Shown here: piece after piece, positions 35,202 through 48,906 of the stretch
How positions within the stretch are numbered: position 1 is the first letter of the stretch
Layout of the letters: each line of letters opens with the position of its first letter
Source: Cucumis sativus
Taxonomy: Eukaryota; Streptophyta; Magnoliopsida; Cucurbitales; Cucurbitaceae
DNA length: 64,000 bases
Reading direction: 5' to 3'
NCBI RefSeq assembly: GCF_000004075.3
Contig: NC_026656.2
Location: forward strand, 22,082,607-22,146,606
Notes under the pieces: generated by a model
What the model saw: only the letters and a program-made list of their open reading frames with translations
Database searches by the model: none
Told to the model about the DNA's origin: nothing
Position numbers and translations under genes: made by a program

Positions 35202-36006
35202 CCTTTTTAATTTCCTTCAATCAGCTGGAAATTCAGGAAGAGGGAGAAAAAAGTAAGAATATCTTGTTTATTAAAATGGTTAATTTGTTAGGGCATATAG
35301 TTCAAAGAAAATTAAATTAATTCAAATATATTTTAGATATTTTTTGTTGTGAAAAATAGAATTATTTTAAAAAAGATACTTATTAAAATCCGAAGGTGTG
35401 TATGGATGTGATGCATATAAATAATTTTCCTATCTCTAACTGTACTTTAAGAAAAGCATTTAAGTTCATGCTAATACTCAGATCACAAAAAATAAACATT
35501 AAAAATAAAAAGTAAGGAAAATTGGCAGATGCATTTTAAAATATTTTTTGTATGGATATTCTCTTCTAGGAATTCGTTGATCAAGGCAACTAAACCTTTT
35601 CCTTTTGGGACCTTAAGCCAAAAGAGAGTTATGGAATATGACACACGGTTATGGTGATAGTTTTGCAAAAGAATTTTTGGAACAATAATAATTGCTGGGG
35701 TTCCACGTTGGAGAATAGAAAGAAGAGAATATTATAAAGGGTTATTTGGGTAATATGCGTTTCAGAAATGGGCTTAGAAACAGAAGTGAGAACCAAATCC
35801 TGGCTTTAATTTTCTTGGATTTGCAAGTATTAGAAAAGGAAAATAAGAAATAAAAAAAAAACTTGAAAATGTTGATATATTCGATGCCTTTCTTAGAGTA
35901 TTTAAATGGCCAATTTCCTAGCCTAAGTTTTCAAAGCTGGGACGAGTAAAATCCTACTGATCATTATCCTTCTTCTTCATTGATCCAAGAGAAAGAGAGT
36001 AATATA
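35202..36006 (+). promoter_or_regulatory. Upstream region of sucrose-phosphate synthase
   Basis: Intergenic sequence before the SPS start codon. A possible TATA box, tatttaaat at about 35898, lies some 105 bp before the ATG. I see no other element I would defend. Confidence 0.35.
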
Positions 36007-36304
36007 ATGGCAGGTGGGAATGAATGGCTGCATGGCTATTTGGAAGCGATTCTGGACGTAGGAAGCAACAACAGAAGCAAAAAACAAGGAGGAAAGCACA
36101 GAATTGCGAGGTTTGATCAAGACAAACAAAAGAAAGGGAAGTTGTTTTGTCCAACAAAATACTTTGTTGAAGAGGTTGTTTACAGCTTTGATGAGTCTGA
36201 TCTCTACAAAACTTGGACCAAGGTTTATTTTCTTTCATTTACACACATTAATAATTAATTACCCTCTTTCTCTCTCTTTTTGTTTCTTCTCTCTACACAT
36301 AACT

Positions 36305-36354
<50 letters not shown>

Positions 36355-39300
36355 TTATTTACTTCATACCGTGTTTGATTACCTTTATCTTGTTATCCCA
36401 AGTGAAATATTTGACTACATCTTCCATTTGCATCATCCCATTTCTTGCCAGCCCAAACTCAAATTAAACCACACACCAGAGAAAATGAAAAAAAGAAAAA
36501 AACTTGGGTGCTCCCTGGGCTATACACCTATCTCTGTGCAGCACAAGGGAGCTAACCTAATAAGAAACTATCATGAAACAGTTTATATTGTTTTTGTGTA
36601 TAAAAGTGGGAAGTATGAAATTAGGTGTAACTATTTAACCTAAAGTGCATGCATGGTAAAAATTATTATCCTCAACATATTTTATTCGTAGTTCCTAATT
36701 ATTATTTTTTATTATTTATAACATTACGTTGAATTTCCCATCTCTATTTTTTTGTCTATTAAAAATAAATAGAATAGAAAAGAAAATGGAATTCCTAATT
36801 ATTAATAAAAAGAAACAAAAAGAGGGGGAAAAAAAGACAACATGACACATACGAAGAGTATATATTCCTTTTCAATCTAAAAGCAAAGCAACGTCAGCTC
36901 CCTCACTGTAGTATACCTCTTTTTTGGCCACTTTTTGTAAGAGAATAATATATATGTAAATGTGTAACCCTTTTATTTGCTCTCAGTTAAATTGCAAACT
37001 AACGGTTAGGAAACCAAAAGGTTATCCAAGTGTGTATTGCATGCTAGAATAGGTATAGGTATAGATATAGAAATTTAATCAATACGCAATATCAATATAG
37101 TTGAGACTTGTACCTGATTAATAGAAAATCTCCCTTTTGCCTTCAGGCTTCAAGATTTCTTTCTATACAAAAAAAGGCTAAACTGTATTCCTTCCTGTAA
37201 AATTAGGCAATTAGCACTGCCCAAAGGCTTAGTACTCATATAATCAAATCATCAAAATTCAATGCTAATTAACATGAGAGATTCTAATAATCATCCTTGA
37301 TTTGAAAACTCTGATAAACTATATATCAGTTCATATGTTTCTAATACAGATAATATAAACATGGCAAAGATGATCCCCCATAGTCGAAAATTACATTAAA
37401 ACATAAAAGATAAAGAAAATGGAAGCAGTGTATGTATGTTTGAAGGATAAAAGTAGAATTGATATGACGGGATATATTATACTTGACAGGTGATTGCAAC
37501 TAGGAATACGCGTGATCGCAATAATAGACTAGAAAACATGTGCTGGCGCATTTGGCATCTGGCTCGCAAGAAGAAGCGGGTGAGTTTTAAGCTGCATGCA
37601 ATTCATTTCTAGCAAATATGACTACTGATGCATCCTAGTTTTGAAATAAAGAACTAATTTTAAAATCGTAAGTTATAATTAACTACTAACGAGTATTATG
37701 GTTTTTATAGATAGTTTACGACTGTATTACTTATTAGCCGCCGACCCAGAAGAATAATTTGGTAATTTTTGGTCCCCAGTGTCGCCTGTGTTTGTTTTTA
37801 TTTAGTCCTTGGTTAACTTTTTTTTTCAAATTTAATTCCTCATATTTTAATATTTATCAAATTAACCCACATTATTGACATGAAAAGTTTGCAACAGGTG
37901 GAAAACAAAATTAATGGTCGTTGGAGTGAGTTATTTTTAAATATAGCAAAATCAATTAAAATATTTATAAAATATTACAACCTATCTACAATAGAATGCA
38001 TGTGTCTAAAATAGATGGTGATATTTTGCTATATACGAAAATATTTTATGAAGTTTTATCATTTAAATTGATTCTTCATATTTTGTACATATTTGTGAGA
38101 TATTTTGATTAAAATTATTTTTGTCGGGTTTAAAATTTTTTAGACTCGTATTTCACTAAAAAATCAATTTGTTTAATTTTAAGAAAATTTTTAAAAATGA
38201 TAAATTTTATAAAATATTTATAATATTTTACAAATTCTATCACGGATAGTCTTCTATCACTTTAGCATATTAATGACTTTTAATAATTTTAGAACGGATA
38301 GTCATTAATATGTTAAAGTGATAGAATTAGCTATAACTTGTAAATATTTTAATTTATTTTGCTTTTTTTAAAAGTACCCTATAATCTTACCTATTTAAAT
38401 ATATTTTTTATACTATTAAAATAGATCATTTTTAACAATCAAAAGTATATTCGGAAGAATTTTAGAATAGACAAAAAAATAATTTTAACAATTTTAGAAC
38501 ACTATAAGACGCGTCAAAAACCATTTTTAAAATTGAAAAAACACGAACAAAAGCTTTAAAGAAAAATGGTTGCAAAACAGTTCTAATTTTAGAAACTCTT
38601 ATATTCTTAGGCTATTTTTCATCATACGTGTATTCACTGTTTGTATTTTTACTATTTTCTTTTTCACTGACTTTATGCGAGCTAGTATTTCTGTTTTTTG
38701 TTTTTAAATTATATTAATGAGAAGCAATTCTCATGGTACAGTTTTGTTAAAAACAAATTTCTGTTCATCCATAAGCTCTATCAAACTCATCTAAGAAAAG
38801 AAAAAATGGGAAAATCCTTGTTTGGTTTCCTACATCTCCAGATCCTTGAAGTTCAATCTAAACTAGATAGGCACTAGACAGTAGCTATAGGCTATAGCAC
38901 AGTTATACTTGCAAATAGTCTTATGTTATGTGACATGAACAGATAGCTTGGAATGATGAACAGAAATTAACAACCCGACGACTGGAACGAGAACAAGGTC
39001 GGAGCGATGCTTCCGACGATCTCTCAGGAAGCTCAGAGGGAGAAAAGGAGCAAGGGGACACTAACATATCCGAGTCTATCAAAGATAGTCCTAATACTAA
39101 TTCTGACATTCAAGTTTGGTCAGATGATGAAAAGTCTAGAAACCTTTATATTGTCTTAATCAGGTATTACATTCAATTACTCTAATTTCAATGGATGATC
39201 ATAAAAGAGATTTGAACAATAAACAATTAGATATGAGTAAATTCAATTAAATAGCCAGAAGAACAATGCGTGTGCAGCAATAATTAGTATAAATATGTGT

Positions 39301-42300
39301 ACCTTCTAATATGAAGTCTGTGATTCTTCCAGTATCCATGGGCTGGTGCGAGGAGAAAACATGGAACTCGGACGAGATTCTGATACGGGTGGCCAGGTAA
39401 GATAAAATTTGAAGTTCTTTACAAGCAGTAAGATATAGAAAAAGTAAAAGAGAAAGAAAACATGCCGCTTTATATTCTTCCTTGAGCAATATTCTTCTGC
39501 AGTGAAAGAGCCTGCACGACAAAGCTAACAATATCTAAAGCATATAACTGATATCTACCTATCTATCTAATACAGTTGTAGCTCCTTTAATTTCAGGTCA
39601 AATATGTAGTTGAACTTGCTCGAGCTTTAGCCAACACAAAAGGGGTGCACCGGGTTGATCTCCTAACTAGACAGATCTCCTCACCTGAGGTAGATTATAG
39701 TTATGGAGAGCCTGTGGAGATGTTGTCGTGCCCATCTGACGGAACTGGTAGCTGTGGTGCCTACATTATTCGTATTCCTTGTGGACCTTGTGATAAGTAT
39801 GTCTTCCCTTCCCCCCTGAACATTTACAATCTAATAGTGACAATTAATATGGAAGCAAATCTTGTAACAGATACATACCAAAAGAATCCCTCTGGCCTTA
39901 CATACCTGAATTTGTTGATGGAGCTTTAAACCACATTGCTAACATGGCAAGAGCTCTGGGTGAACAAGTTGCAGGAGGAAATCCAATTTGGCCTTATGTC
40001 ATCCATGGTCACTATGCAGATGCAGGGGAGGTGGCTGCTCACTTGTCTGGGGCACTGAATGTGCCCATGGTGCTAACAGGACATTCTTTGGGTAGGAACA
40101 AGTTTGAACAATTGCTTAAACAAGGAAGGCTGTCAAGAGAGGATATCAATGCAACCTATAATATTTTGAGAAGAATTGAGGCAGAGGAGTTGGGGTTGGA
40201 TGCTGCTGAGATGGTGGTTACTAGCACAAGGCAAGAGATAGAGGAGCAATGGGGACTGTATGATGGTTTTGATCTAAAGTTGGAGAGGAAGCTTAGGGTT
40301 CGAAGGCAGCGAGGAGTGAGTTGCCTTGGTAGATACATGCCTAGAATGGTGGTATGTTATACATGCAACCTCTTGAACCTTTATCTTTTCATACATTAAG
40401 AAGAATAGCTACCACTAGCCCACACTCATTCACATACATTTATTTCATTTGTCATATCTAGAAGATAGAGAAAGAAAATAGGAAACTTTTACTGGAATAT
40501 TTGGTCATGAGTATATACTTTTCACCCTTTGGCCTTAGGTTATACCTCCAGGCATGGATTTCAGCAATGTTACAATCCAAGATTCAACGGAAGGCGACGG
40601 AGACCTAAAATCATTGATTGGATCAGACAGAGCTCAAAGCAATAGAAATATACCTCCAATCTGGAATGAGGTTTCACATTCTTCTTTCATTCTTTGTACT
40701 GTTCTTGAAAAACTTAAATTGGAAATAGTGAAATCAACTGATTTCAGTATCCCAATGAAATATAGTACAGATTGATATTATTACTTTCAGCTTTCTTCTC
40801 TTTAGCAAGGAGAGAGAATATCTCAATGAATCTCATAGAACAAACTGGATGCAGATTATGCGGTTTCTAACAAATCCTCACAAGCCAATGATACTTGCAC
40901 TATCTCGCCCTGACCCTAAGAAAAATGTCACCACATTGCTTAAGGCTTTTGGAGAATGTCAAGCCCTGAGGGAATTGGCCAACTTGGTAATAATATAATT
41001 CCTCCCTTTCTTCTACCATTTCTTATAATACCAGACCCAGAGCCATATACAAGGACAAACTGTTGCTGACTCTTTATTCTTGCTGCAGGTTCTGATTCTT
41101 GGTAACAGAGATGATATTGAAGAAATGTCCACCAACAGCTCAAGTGTTTTGATAACTGTGCTTAAGCTTCTTGATAAGTATGATTTATACGGTCAAGTTG
41201 CTTACCCCAAGCACCATAAGCAATCTGAAGTTCACCAAATTTATTGTTTGGCAGCAAAAACAAAGGTAAATTGCCCATGCTAATAAATACAATGCAATTA
41301 AACGACTTAATCTCTGCATAACTGTTAGGATGAGATTGTTCGTTTGAGAAGTTAGCCTAGGTTTGCAAGAACTAACCTATAACAAAGAAAATATCTAACC
41401 ATTGCAGGGTGCACCATAAAATAGGCAAAGTTGATGTTAAAGTATTCTAATAATGGTATTTCATTCTCTAATAGTTCCTCTTGGTGTTGTTTTTTGAAGG
41501 GAGTTTTCATCAACCCGGCTTTGGTCGAACCTTTTGGCCTCACCCTCATCGAGGTAAAAAGTTCACACTTTATTCACAGATTAAAATGAACTTCATCCCA
41601 GGCCTATAATAATGCTTAATTGAAACCTAAAAAAATCAGAAATAGTGCCTAAAGTGCGAAATCCACGAGAAAAATGCTTTGATAACTGATCAGCACGTTG
41701 ATTCCATATCTAAATTTGCAGGCAGCTGCCTATGGCTTACCTGTTGTTGCCACAAAAAATGGAGGACCTGTGGATATCTTAAAGGTACGCATTTCAAGCA
41801 AATAACTTACTCTAGTTATATCTGAATTTGTAATTGTCCTACCTGTAGTATTCAATAAGTTCTTTGTACCATGTTTAATGCCAGACAATATTTATCCTGG
41901 TCACTTCTAGTCTTCTACAACGATTTGTAATCATCATTAATAATCAAACTAACAATGTCTTATCAGGCATTACACAATGGGCTCCTCGTTGATCCACATG
42001 ATCAAAAGGCAATAGCGGATGCTCTTTTGAAGCTGGTTGCTGACAAAAACCTGTGGATCGAGTGTCGTAAGAACAGCCTTAAAAACATACACCGATTTTC
42101 ATGGACAGAACACTGTAAAAACTATCTATCTCACATTGAGTACTGTCGTAACCGCCATTCTACCACCCGCCATGAGATTGTGCCAATTCCAGAGGAACCC
42201 ATGAGTGACTCCCTAAAGGATCTAGAAGATCTTTCATTAAGATTCACCATAGAAGGAGAATTCAAGTTCAATGGAGAGCTTGATGATGCAATGAGGCAGA

Positions 42301-43477
42301 AGGAACTTGTTGAAGCAATTACCAAAAGAATGGTTTCCTCTAATAACAATGATAGTGCAAGTCATTATCCAGGTAGAAGGCAAGGACTGTTTGTAATAGC
42401 CACAGATTGTTATAATAACAATGGAGAGTATACTAAAAGCTTGAGATCAACAATTAAGAACGTGATGCAAACTGGCTCAACCTTGGGTTTAGGTAGCATA
42501 GGATATGTACTTTTAACAGGATCGAGCTTAAGAGAAACAATGGAGGCACTGAAATGGTGCCAGGTAAGCCCAGAAGAATTTGATGCGTTGGTGTGTAATA
42601 GTGGAAGTGAGCTGTACTATCCCTGGCGGGATACATCAGCTGATACAGATTATGAATCACACATCGAGTATAGATGGCCAGGAGAGAATGTCAGATCGAC
42701 AGTGACTAGGCTTGCTAAGTTGGAAGGTGGGAACGAGGATGACATCACAGAACATGTAGGTCTATGGAGTTCAAGGTGCTGCTCCTACAGTGTGAAATCA
42801 ATTGCCAATGTAAGCATCCAAATATGCTTTATTATACTGACTCGAAAATGAATTTGTGGCCTAGAACTGAAGATTTCTCATGAGAATCCTAATGTATTTG
42901 ACAGATTAGGAAGACTGAAGACCTTCATCAACGGCTGCGGATGAGAGGATTCCGGTGCAATATCGTCTATGTACGAGCGGCATCAAGGTTAAATGTGTTA
43001 CCATTATATGCATCAAGAAGACAGGCACTAAGGTTAGTATCTTTTCACCATGAGACAACAAAGAGTCTAGAGATTTTTTTTTTTTTTAATGATAATAAGA
43101 GGATATTATAAAAATGAACTATCGTTGCAAAGATTACAAAAGGGGAACACGAGAAAAAAATTACTTAAATGTCTGTCATCTTTGGTAGGTACCTTTCAAT
43201 TAAGTGGGGAATTGATCTATCCAAAATGGTCGTGTTTGTTGGAGACAAAGGAGATACAGATCATGAGGACCTACTAGCTGGCCTCCACAAGACCATTGTT
43301 TTGAAAGGTTCTGTTGAGAATGGGAGTGAAAAACTTCTTCACAGTGAAAACAGCTTTAACAAAGAAGGTATAGCCACACTCTCACGTGATAGCCCTAACA
43401 TATCCATTTTAGAGGGCAGTTATGGCGTCCATGATCTTTTGGCAGCACTAAACGTTGCTGAGATCAAGAGCTACTAG
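36007..43477 (+). CDS. SPS4: Sucrose-phosphate synthase, family C (SPS4-like)
   Basis: Makes sucrose 6-phosphate from UDP-glucose and fructose 6-phosphate, the controlling step of cytosolic sucrose synthesis. Fourteen exons: 36007-36222, 37490-37579, 38943-39163, 39333-39396, 39597-39796, 39871-40351, 40539-40670, 40855-40986, 41089-41265, 41500-41553, 41722-41784, 41967-42809, 42905-43032, 43189-43477; 3090 nt, 1029 aa. Seen: N-terminal [14 protein letters not shown] and YFVEEVV; start of the GT-B catalytic domain at about 176 ([19 protein letters not shown]); sugar-binding EX7E in [10 protein letters not shown] (Glu581, Glu589); and a C-terminal phosphatase-like domain with [11 protein letters not shown] and [12 protein letters not shown]. 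The short, charged linker between N-terminal and catalytic parts fits the SPS4/family-C clade. Intron 1 holds a microsatellite and intron 2 a foldback. No break found. Confidence 0.96.
36309..36352. repeat. Compound (TC)13(TA)9 microsatellite in SPS intron 1
   Basis: Uninterrupted TC repeats (36309-36334) passing straight into TA repeats (36335-36352). It lies within the first SPS intron, shortly after the donor, and is likely polymorphic between accessions. Confidence 0.95.
38252..38326. repeat. Foldback in SPS intron 2: 27-bp arms, 21-nt loop
   Basis: The arms 38252-38278 (ttctatcactttagcatatt...) and 38300-38326 (...aatatgttaaagtgatagaa) are inverse complements at 26 of 27 positions. It sits inside a larger AT-rich dispersed repeat (about 37940-38380) with the 'gataga'/'ttgctat' vocabulary. 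Possibly the core of a miniature inverted-repeat element. A transcribed hairpin is also possible, since the intron is transcribed. Confidence 0.85.
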
Positions 43478-43984
43478 ACACCCACTATTTTTTTATCCTC
43501 TCGTCCTGTTGGCACATTGTAAATAACAAAAAAGAAGAAGCAATTGCCATAATAAAAAGAATATACTTCACTTTTCGTACGAACATCAATGTTTATAAAA
43601 GGTACATAATTGGTTGTTTACTAGGTACACATAAAAGTGCATTTTACAGCATTTTCACTTGATAGTGTTACAGGAAAAGGAGGGTGCAAAATAACAATCA
43701 TAATAATTTCCAAAACAAATTGCTGTTATTAGTGTCCATAACAGTAGCACCAGCACGATAAAAATAGTTTGATTTCAGTACTCTATAGTAATGTAAAAGA
43801 TTTATGAACCGAGCCGAACTATTTATTATCCTGAGTAGTAGGCTAGTAGCAACTTTTTCCACAACAATACGATTGAGAACCTAGAACATTACTGTTGTAA
43901 AAAGACTAGGTACAGCACATTACAAAGAGAAGCAATTATACTTCAGCAAGTTAAGCTTTGACAGATTCTACAACAGGACCACCA
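43478..43984. other. Convergent 3' intergenic region
   Basis: Short stretch between the stop of SPS (plus) and the end of the coiled-coil gene (minus); it must contain both 3' UTRs. No other feature seen. If the alternative last-exon frame of the coiled-coil gene is right, that CDS ends at 43951. Confidence 0.6.
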
Positions 43985-46900
43985 TCAAATATCAATTCCC
44001 CCCTCAATTGCCTGTATAGTGGTTAGCATTCTCCCATTTCTTCACGCTCCCAAACTACATAACTGTTCGCATTATTATGTACATAAGCCTACTCCAGCCT
44101 TGTATTCCTTTCCACAAGTGCATTTAATCACACTGGAAATTCCCTAAAATTACGACATAACTCTTTCTTATTAAAAGAAAGGAGAACCTCCATGGTGTAG
44201 TTTAAAAATTAATAATAATAATAATAATAATAATTAAAATCAACCGCCAAATGTTAAGATAAAATTGCTGAGTTGAAAATCACCTTCAGTTTTGCAATTT
44301 TGTCTTGAAGTGACTGTGAATACTCAGTTTCTCCAGCTTGATCTGATAAGAGAGCCTTGTACTCTTCCTCCAATGTAACATCATCCATTGCTCTGAGTTC
44401 TGGCTGAAGTTTTTAACCAGGAAAAATTATTAAATAAGAGGTTATATTAAAACAGGTTGATTCTAAATTGCCCCCATAATTGGATGTAAAAATGGTTGTT
44501 ACAGTTGGGAGATAGATGTAAGTCAATAGAAAAAGGAGTTACGATATGTACTGATCACAAAGCAGCTGATTGACAACTTAGCTAAACTAACTTAATTTAT
44601 TAAAAAGAGTAAATATCAGCACCACGTACACTAACCTTAAAATCGTTTAATTCATTCTTAAGCTCCTCAATCGACTGTTCAATCTGAAACAAAAATAGAT
44701 GCTCGTCCAAATTAGCAATCTACAGTTAAAAATGTTCCTATCTTCATAGCTAATCTTTCTTTTCCTTTACGTATATGGAGATGGTAGGAAGTTGCGAATG
44801 GAAGCACTCTTATTATAATCTCGCATACAGTCTTTGATGACATTGATTACCTTGGACTTTTCCAAAACAACTGCACATTTCTTCTTTGAAACTTCACTAA
44901 GTTTGGCTTCCGCAGATTCCAACTTACCCAATAGATCTTCCCTCTCGACCTGAAAACTAACTTTAGATGACGTTATGGTCCAACAAATTTGCCATTCCAT
45001 GGCAGGTGTTTAATACCAGATTGTTAGGATTGCTGTAAATACGGGTGCTAGAGATCCCTACAATTGAGGAGGAAATAAATCAGTACGAATTTCACAATGG
45101 CTATATTGTTAAATCATAAATGGAAGCTCAAATAACCAAATTTTACATTTGAACTTCACTAGAAAACCATTGTATGAAATGTTGCCATGCTATCGATCAA
45201 ATTGCTATTATTTCAAAAACCAAAAGAAATTATTCAAAAGGCCTTATACTTTGAGAAGCATTGAAAAATGCCTGACGATTCTAGTTTATCGTCCATTCTA
45301 AATATACATGCAAAACTAGTTACAAATAGGATAAAAATAAGCAAAACTGTTTCGAAGTAAACTATTTTATAAATTATGATTAGTTAACTAAAAATTTGAA
45401 GAGGAGGTAGGAGGTCCAAAACTACCTCCAACTGTATCAGCAAATCCTTCCGTGTCACTTGCTTGCTTGGCACTTTCAAGTTTAACCTGAAATAGACTCT
45501 AATCGGTTATGCTGGAGAGAATAACTTATTCTACTTAGGGGAAATTCAACCCTGCAAACATAAGAGATTGAAAAAGATGATCTAAAATCTAAAAATTTTC
45601 AGCCATAGTGGTAAATAAATTGATTGGCCCTAGCACAAGCTTTTAACTCCAATTTACTTGCTTGGTGAATAAGGATTGAGGTCAAGAACGAACACTTCAA
45701 TCATCTTCCCTCCACTTAGTTTGATGATTTAGTACAAGATGATTTTATTGAAAACATCGAGGCCCAATATCTACTTCTCAAGATTGTTTGTTGGAATCCC
45801 ATTTAAAACAGGTAGGAGAAAGTAACTAAAGGATGGTAAAAGTAAAAAGGTCATAATCAAGGAAAAATTTTCCTTGTTTCAAGAGCAAATCTTCTTGAAA
45901 CTAAAATCCAGAGGAAAACTACATATGCACATAAGAATGCCATTATGAGAGTAAAATAAGATGAGACTTGAGTAGGAAAATTTAATAGACTCCCACAACA
46001 ACATTTAAGTTCACATACAGGGACCGAGGAAGATTCTATTTAGAACCTGAGAAGGAATAATTATTTATGAGCTGTAAAAATTGAAATAGACAGACTCAAA
46101 AGATCTAGACATCTAGTTTGCTATAAGGAGATATTAAATTAAAGTAACGGCAAGAATCACTTGGATACTTGCTTAATAACTCTCTTCAAACCAGTGTAGA
46201 AAATCTAATGGTTATATTTGTTGAAGCAGTCAAGGGGCAACCATGCAATCTCATAAGTGCAAAGAAAGGACAGCCGAAATATATCATAATGTACTAATAT
46301 GATGAGAAATAGTGGAGACAGTAAAGATGATCAAGTGGAAAATACCAAATCTTGCTCGTCCACTTCTCCGCGGATCATGTTAGCATTCACCCAGTCCTAC
46401 ACCAAAGGTTGCATGATAGACTAAATTTCGAAACAGAAATAAAGGATTTAAATTCATAATTGATATAGCATAGGTTTTGGAGTTCAACCTGCTGATCTTG
46501 GAATTTGAGACTGATATCCTCAGCAACTTTGGTATAATAAGTACTATCAATGTTATGGTCAAATATATTACTGTTAATAACACAACCATATACCACTGGC
46601 AGAACTAGTAACTTCATATTGCTTCGTTCAATTACCTCTTCTCAATAATTTTGGCTCCTAAACTGACTTTTTCTTGCTGAATGAGCTCGAGAGTCTGAAT
46701 ATCAAACAGTTGAGAGTATATAACAAACAAGAGGCTGCTGCAAAATAGTATTCTTTGAAATCCATGATGGATAGAAACTAGACAAATATTTTTCTTCTCT
46801 AGTTAAACAGGAGAATCAGTGATCGAAGAAAATAGTTCCCTGTGTTCTTTAGGCTTATTGAAACTAGGCATCAGAGAAACTGTTTTTCTATTAAACCTAC

Positions 46901-48906
46901 TACAGATACAATAGTTGGGGAAAATATCCAGCCTCGGCTCACTAATTTGATTGACTAAGCCAAGAAAAAAAAGGGAAATTGCGACAAAAAAAAATTAGAA
47001 AAAAGTCACCCACGACACCTTTTTTTTACATATTGTAAATATAACAAATATGACAAGTAATTAGATATATCATAGGACTATTAGAGAGCTATCAAAGAGC
47101 TATTCGCTTTTAAATTTGCTACCTTTGCAATTTAGAAAATGTAGTGACATGGATCCTACTATCATAATTTTTTTTGCTATTTCTGCATTGCCCAAAAACA
47201 AGCCATGGAGAGGCTTAAGTCCTCAAGCAGGACGCTTGAGGTCGCTCAGTATGACTTCCTTCTTAGTTCATCACTACACTAATTTTAATCTAATACATTG
47301 AATTTACACCCAGCAAATTCAATACTAGCGGTGTAATAAGAGAGAAAAAATCAACTTTTTGTTCTATTTTTTACATTTTTGTTGGCAATGAGAAATGACG
47401 AAGTAAAGATCCATTATTTATGATGTCGATGCTACAGCATGGTCCTTTTACACTAATTAAAAGCAGTTTCTAAACAGCTTTTAGACCTAAACAGGAGGGA
47501 AAGAACAGAAGGCACCAAACAACAGTACAGCGAAGAGACTACCTGTGAAAGTATAGATATGTCAGACTCCAAAGAGGCTATTTTTCTTTGTTTTTCCAAT
47601 ATCTGAGAGCATATTTCACCCTTAGCCTGCATCATTCGCTCAGCATCTTCATTGAGTTGTTTTAACTCACTTTTTGCTGCATCAAGATGTCGTCAGTGAA
47701 AGCAAACTAATCTAGCAATTCAATCTAACAGCTCAAAATTTTTCGCTTGCTCAAAATACTAATGTCTTAAGACAAAAAAGAAAAATAAGTCTGCTGCCAA
47801 CTTGAGCTGGGAGCAGATGAAATGACACTACAAAAAAATAATAGATTTGTAGGCAAAGTACAGTGAGAGCGCCTCCAGTAAAGAAATTAGAATGACAATC
47901 CAACAAGTAATTGATTGTTCATTCAAAGATCATCAGTAAAGGATAATATATTATATTAAAATATTTATACAATTGTACCGGATTACATAATAAACATAGG
48001 TAAATAAAATGAAAGTTTAGTCCTGTTTGGCTGATTTATGTGACGTTTCATGGATAATATTTCGGAGTTATCATACCACCAAGATATCTCGAAACAGGAT
48101 TATTTTACCACTTGGAAATGCCTTGGCAAAAAGTAATGATAATAATGAGAATTGAGTAGATTTTTTGGGCTGATCCCGTCAACTTGTTTGAGGACAGAAG
48201 GTCTATGCTATTCTTTGAACGGATTAGAAGAACTATTCAACTTAACTTCACTCTGTAAATTCACGGTTGTAGTAAACATAATACGGGAAAATAGCATGAA
48301 CTAACCAAAGCTCCGTTCCAATAAGCTACTCACTCGTCGAAATGTATATATATCATAAGAATTTAGAAACCGGAGAGAAAACGTGAGCAAAAAGCATACT
48401 AGATGCTACAAAGTTTTGAGCGAAAAAATGAAAACAATAATCAGTTAAACATCCTCAGAACGATCTGAATTGAAATAAAAAATAATGATAATCGAGGACG
48501 ATCTACGAAGAAAGAGATTATAAAAATACAAAATCTCAGTCAAAAAAAAAAAAAGAGTACGTTCTGAAATAGTATACCAGTTGCAAAAGGAAAAACGTTA
48601 ATATAAAACAAATAACGAACGAACTAGAAGTAGAGACTTGACCAGAGTTGAGATCGTTCTCCATGGTTTGAATAGTAGCAAAGTGCATATGCTCTTGGAT
48701 AGATATCTTCATAGCTTGATCCTCCACGTCTAAGACAAGATAGATACAGAATGAATCTAAATTAGTGTTGCTAAATCCACAATAACTCAAAAAATATATT
48801 TCCGTGAGTTTAAACTTGAATTTGGTCGTATGAAGATGAATAAGCCGGTACTTATACCGTTCATTTGGAAGCGCAATGTCTTCATGTACTGCAAATACTC
48901 TTCCAT
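43985..48906 (-). CDS. Predicted coiled-coil protein, family not recognised
   Basis: Thirteen minus-strand exons: 48906-48858, 48729-48643, 47676-47543, 46694-46636, 46543-46489, 46396-46346, 45486-45426, 45057-45017, 44949-44851, 44683-44636, 44403-44284, then a last exon from 44011; the first eleven sum to 268 codons in phase. The peptide starts MEEYLQYMKTLRFQMN and is almost wholly charged and helical, with heptad-like stretches (SELKQLNEDAERMM, LEKQRKIASLESDISIL, EREDLLGKLESAEAKL, IEQSIEELKNELNDF). There is no signal peptide, membrane segment or catalytic motif. By the canonical acceptor the last exon ends AIEGGIDI-stop (43985). One base out of phase, the same DNA reads QLRGELIFDGG...VKA-stop (43951), which looks more protein-like. 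A structural or kinetochore/cytoskeletal role is possible but only a guess. An (AAT)n run lies in the last intron. Confidence 0.7.
46995..47175. repeat. Dispersed repeat copy related to 17740-17915
   Basis: Lies in an intron of the coiled-coil gene (between 46694 and 47543). Shares 'gacaagtaattagatatatcata', 'ttttaaatttgctacctttgc' and 'aatttagaaaatgtag' in order with the copy at 17740. It carries an extra 'gagagctatcaaagagctat' segment. Confidence 0.7.
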
